Positions 60,545 to 64,000 of a stretch of DNA of 64,000 bases are shown here, one piece after another. The number at the start of each line of letters is the position of its first letter. The stretch's first letter is position 1. Position numbers and translations under genes: made by a program. Under the pieces are notes generated by a model. That model saw only the letters and a list, made by a program, of their open reading frames with translations, did not search any database and was not told the origin of the DNA. The DNA comes from Sorex araneus. Lineage: Eukaryota; Chordata; Mammalia; Eulipotyphla; Soricidae. The stretch lies in assembly GCF_027595985.1 (NCBI RefSeq), contig NC_073306.1:95988926-96052925 (forward strand), read 5' to 3'.

Positions 60545-60720
60545 ATATGGGGGAATGTAGCTCAGTAACTACATGTCTGCCTTGTGGGTATAATCCCCAC
60601 AAGTTCAATCCCCAACACTGTTCCACATCTGTGATCCCTGGTGATCTCCTGAGACTATGTAATCTCTGGCACACTACAAACTCAATGTGCAACCCCTAGT
60701 GAACACTAAAACTAAACATC
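60545..60720 (+). mobile_element. Ala-type SINE, longest head
   Basis: GGGGGAATGTAGCTCAGTAAC, CTGCCTTGTGGGTATAATCC and AAGTTCAATCCCCAACACTG fit a whole tRNA-Ala body with both promoter boxes. It is followed by a body with GTGATCCCTGGTGATCTCC. Confidence 0.65.
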
Positions 60721-61042
60721 TGAATACCGCAACCAATTGTGTGATTCCCCAGCAAGCACAACAGTTCAACTGTGCCCAAGAGCTATTACCAAGTGTGTAC
60801 AATTCTTTGCATCAAAACAACAACTAAAGGAAGGGGTGGGGTAAAGAATAGTTTGCAGGTAGAGCCTGGAATCAGAACTAAGGTGGTCTGACTTTTGTAA
60901 GACTGTTTGATAGGTCAAAACAGCCAGAATGCCTTCAGAGCGGACTGGGATAGCAACCTCTCACCTGAAGACACTCAATTAAACACCACCAGCATTTGCC
61001 AATTAGATTCCCTCCCTAAAATTTTGGAAGCCAGCACTGACT
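60721..61042. other. no recognised feature
   Basis: Single-copy-looking. It ends at the target site of the next SINE. Confidence 0.4.
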
Positions 61043-61056
61043 CAGATACATTCTTT

Positions 61057-61227
61057 TTTTTTTTTTTTTTTTTTTTTGCTTTTTGGGTCACACCCAGCAA
61101 TGCTCAGGGTTATTCCTGGCTTTGCACTCAGGAATTACTCCTGGCGGTGCTTGGGGGACCATATGGGATGCTGGGGATCGAACCCAGGTCGGCCTCGTGC
61201 AAGGCAAACGCCCTACCCGCTGTGCTA
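61057..61227 (-). mobile_element. SOR-type SINE, 5'-truncated, with target duplication
   Basis: Near-consensus copy that ends at CGCTGTGCTA, lacking the last ~14 bases of the head. CAGATACATTCTTT occurs at 61043-61056 and 61228-61241. Confidence 0.95.
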
Positions 61228-61449
61228 CAGATACATTCTTTCTTGAGTCTAGTATTATTTTAGGTTAAAGTCTAATCCATATATATATATTGTTAAAAAT
61301 GAGATATCTAAACAACTATGTTTTAATTCATTATGGCATGGTTTGAGAGTTAAATCCAAAAGGACAACTTCAGATTATAGGTTACTGCCTAGGGAAGGGG
61401 TTTTCTCACTGAAGCCCCTAAGTATTAACCATATCAATAAGAAGGAAGA

Positions 61450-61610
61450 ACAAATCATAGAAAGATAGCCCAACAGATTGGACAGCAGGCTTTGCATGCA
61501 GGTAATACTGGTTGGATTCTTAGCACCACATGGTCCTCTGAGCACTGAATGGGAGTATCCTCTGAGCAATGCTGAGTGTGCTTCACCACCTCCCACCCCC
61601 AATGAAGGAA
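61450..61610 (+). mobile_element. SOR-type-like SINE, old
   Basis: CATAGAAAGATAGCCCAAC, GGTTGGATTCTTAGCACC and CACATGGTCCTCTGAGCAC are in order. Confidence 0.55.
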
Positions 61611-62134
61611 GCAAGATCACTCTGGTGGAAGCTTCCTTCTACCCTCTGAAAACTTTGCTGATTGGTTTCCCAGTTTTAGAAAGGCCACCATTGATTTTTT
61701 TCCCATATACTGAAATCCAAAAGATAAACACTATTTCTGCAGCTGCTCAGGAGACAGAATGCTTGGAGGAAGATTTATGTGGCTCTGTAGAATCCCTAGC
61801 TGTGCCAGCTCTGGGGGAGTCAGTGCACATGGTGTGAAGTGATGTTTTGTTTTTTTCCCCTTGGCACTTTGGTCCAAGCAACAGAAGCAGTTCCTACTCT
61901 CCCGTAGGAAGAGCTTCTCCAATGCCTAGGAGTCTCCTGCTGGTAACATGGAATTTCGGAAACTAGTCAAAAAGATTGGAAGCCATATGAGTTCAAGCAG
62001 CCAAGACGGAAGAGAGAGCAGTTGTTTCCAGCACCTTTGAACCCAGGAAAACTGCACAACTTGAAGAGAAAGAGCAGCTTTGCTATCCGTCTGTGCACAG
62101 CAGACCACAGGGAAGGATCGTGGAGCCCAGGATC
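61611..62134. other. no recognised feature
   Basis: Single-copy-looking. No gene structure is seen. Confidence 0.4.
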
Positions 62135-62410
62135 CTAGGGAGAGCTAAGTGGTAGAGCACTGCTGCTGTGCGTGGGAGGTCTGTGAGGCTGCAAGTTAGA
62201 ACCCTGGGACTACCATGCTTGTGGCCACACGCCACCCTGGCAGTTCTGCTGTTTGGGATATCCTGCACATCCCAAATAAGTGTGAGTGGCAGTACCACAC
62301 CCCAGAAACCTGCAGCAAAGCACTGCAACTGAAACAGATGTGAGCACCCCAACCCAATGTGTGATCCCTGGCGCTGTGCAATGAAGCCTGTGCAACTCCT
62401 GTTCATGCCA
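62135..62410 (+). mobile_element. Ala-type SINE with long body
   Basis: GAGAGCTAAGTGGTAGAGC and AAGTTAGAACCCTGGG form a tRNA-like head. The long body contains TGTGTGATCCCTGGCGC near its end. Confidence 0.45.
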
Positions 62411-62685
62411 GAAACATCACCATAGCGAGGGGATGGAGAAGGTTAGTGCTGACAAGCTCAGCACCTCCCTCTCCTGTGGAAGGGTGGTGTGCATGCATCT
62501 TCAGGATAGGAGGGAACTAAGGGTCTGAGGGCAGCAGCATTTGGGGTTGCCATATTGTACAGCACAAGAACCAAAGGGCCTGCCGGTCTTGGCCTTTTCC
62601 CCACTTCCTCTCCAGTCCTAGGGAGGAGAGATGTCCCAGTGAGTGGATACACTGGCTCCTGATCACTGCCTCTGCTTGGAGACAT
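62411..62685. other. no recognised feature
   Basis: Single-copy-looking. No repeat family is recognised. Confidence 0.4.
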
Positions 62686-62693
62686 CTCTAGCT

Positions 62694-62915
62694 TCTGGTT
62701 CTTCAACTATGGGTTGCAACCTCATAGGAGGTGTGAAAGCGAATGTAGGGCAGTTGCAAACAATTTGATGACAGCAGGTTTCTGAATGCGCCACCGTCAA
62801 AAATTAACTTAAAATCAACCGTGTCATGAATCCAAGATGTTGCTGGCAGCGCTAGCCCAGGTTGCATTTCTCAGGGAAAAAGGGATCACAAGTCAAAAAC
62901 GTTTAAGCAGCTCTG
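62694..62915. mobile_element. hAT-like non-autonomous DNA transposon
   Basis: A ~222-bp unit begins TCTGGTTCTTCAACTATGGG and its reverse complement begins CAGAGCTGCTTAAACG, an imperfect terminal inverted repeat of hAT (Charlie-like) style. The flanks CTCTAGCT (62686-62693) and CTCTAGAC (62916-62923) are an 8-bp, TCTAG-centred duplication, which hAT-Charlie elements favour. It is too short to encode a transposase. Confidence 0.6.
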
Positions 62916-62923
62916 CTCTAGAC

Positions 62924-63684
62924 ACTGTGGGAGGGCCAGACTGACTGATACCAGGAGCCAAGCTCCCACCACTAACTCTCCACTAAGAACCAGTTCTTCA
63001 CAATGAGGAACTGACAGGCAAGACCACTCACTCAGGAAATGTGATTTCTTACCAGATCCCCAATATTCATATATTAAAATGAAATTGTTCCCCCATCCTC
63101 AATCTCGGGGTTAACTGGGTAGGAAGATTTGACCTATTTATGACTCCAGATTCTAACAAGTGTGTTTTCTAACATTCCCCTCTGTGCATTTCCCTCTTGT
63201 CCTTATTGGCCCTTCCCAGTGAGGTAGATTCCAGACCTTTCTTCTGGGTCTTTGGATTGGCTCAAGTCTCTGATGCTCACACAGCAGAATCTAGAAGCAG
63301 GGAGATGGCCAAAATAGGCAGTCAGGGAGAGCAGGCATTCCTGCCACATCTGCTCAGTCTCTCAGCAAGCTTCTGTCAAGGAACCTCTCAAGTTGCAGGC
63401 GGGGGGCCAGAAAGATGGCCCCCACTTCCTCCCTCCGTGGGAGAGAGAGGCAGAGACATGGTCTTCAGAAGGCTATGTGCCAAGTGCTGGGGTGGGTGTG
63501 TTTTGAAGGTGGGTGCTCTCTGGGTGTGTTCCTCTGGATATGGCTTATCAGAAAGGCCCTCTAGATCTGTTGGACAGAGGGTCTGGCCAACTAGACCTCC
63601 AGCATGGCTTCTGGCCCTCACCTCACCCCTATCTTTGTCACTGGTACTCAGGGGACATGTGTTTCATAGGTGCCATGGGTACTC
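62924..63684. other. no recognised feature
   Basis: About 0.75 kb without SINEs. A 167-codon frame at 63197-63700 has no recognised similarity and overlaps other frames. Confidence 0.35.
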
Positions 63685-63765
63685 CTTTTTTAACGGTTAG
63701 AGAACTGGTACACAGAGTTAGAAAGACTCTCACAAAGCCAGGAAATGGTGGCAGGTTACTACATT
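63685..63765 (-). mobile_element. possible MIR remnant
   Basis: GGTTAGAGAACTGGTACACAG and TCACAAAGCCAGGAAATGG resemble a reverse MIR core. Confidence 0.35.
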
Positions 63766-63784
63766 ACCAAAGGTTGCTTGGCTG

Positions 63785-63960
63785 ACACTGGCTGAGCACT
63801 GACATGTGCTCAGGGCTTGATGATGTGGAAGGGAACAAAGGACATACAGATTCTTGGTCTCAAAGAGGCTACATTTTATTGGAGCTACAGGTGCACACAT
63901 AAATTACTGCAATGTAAAGAAGAGAAGGACAAGTCACTGTTTGCACTGTATACATCCAGC
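63785..63960 (+). mobile_element. possible ancient mammal-wide repeat
   Basis: GGGAACAAAGGACATACAG, TCTCAAAGAGGCTACATTTT and GTGCACACATAAATTACTGC resemble the repeat suspected at 31046. Family not assigned. Confidence 0.3.
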
Positions 63961-64000
63961 AAAGGTGAAGGGGGCCAGTTCTGCTTCTCCATCTCCTAGG

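Noticed and set aside
63197..63700. A 167-codon plus-strand frame as a gene
   Set aside because: No known motif is present, long frames overlap in other phases, and there is no promoter or splice context. Probably chance in GC-moderate DNA.

Overview
This window is mammalian genomic DNA, most probably from a shrew (Soricidae, most likely Sorex). The main evidence is one tRNA-derived SINE family present in more than 100 copies on both strands. It has an exact RNA polymerase III box A (TAGCACAGCGGG) and box B (GGTTCGATTCC), a constant body ending GTGTGACCCAAAAA, and an A-rich tail. I recognise it from memory as the shrew SOR-type SINE. Eroded mammal-wide MIR and L2-like remnants, LINE-1 pieces and long microsatellites also fit a placental mammal. 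Nothing prokaryotic or CRISPR-like is present. I found no convincing intact protein-coding gene. Almost every longer open frame lies inside a SINE, a LINE-1 piece or a microsatellite, so the window is best read as intergenic or intronic DNA.

Layout. 1-6.7 kb: a LINE-1 3' end, old SINEs, and several GA/CT/TG microsatellites. 6.7-10.3 kb: a LINE-1-rich block. An old LINE-1 3' end forms an inverted repeat with a copy 0.4 kb away. A younger antisense LINE-1 keeps the C-terminal part of ORF2 and is interrupted by a complete solo LTR (TG...CA ends, 6-bp target duplication) and by a young SINE. 10.3-20 kb: dense SINEs, a 116-bp LINE-1 insertion, a LINE-1 nested in a SINE, and quiet stretches at 14.15-14.8 and 19.4-20.0 kb. 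20-29 kb: a LINE-1 3' end, a SINE-poor interval (20.35-22.07 kb), a long copy of a second SINE body type, a GGGA/GGAA tract, and more SINEs. 28.99-29.87 kb: a processed pseudogene of ribosomal protein S12 split by two SINEs. 30-46 kb: very dense SINEs, including a run with four copies of one target site, a SINE with a 200-bp GAAA tail, a candidate second LTR, and a second large inverted repeat (37.04-37.81 kb). 46-64 kb: a LINE-1 3' end, a CpG-richer stretch at 47.4-48 kb with a possible antisense poly(A) site, a 2.1-kb SINE-free interval (53.75-55.86 kb), a SINE-head hairpin, a LINE-1 3'UTR with an internal 0.3-kb direct repeat, and a hAT-like non-autonomous DNA transposon.

Insertion history. 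Target-site duplications give the order of many events: old SINEs and LINE-1s first, then LINE-1, LTR and SINE insertions into them. At least three retroelement types were active: LINE-1, an ERV with class II-like 6-bp duplications, and pol III SINEs that presumably use LINE-1 machinery. Two SINE body types share the same tRNA-like head, and a separate minor SINE has a tRNA-Ala-like head. I found no clearly new biological system. The most unusual features are the fold-back structures and the repeated use of one SINE target site.
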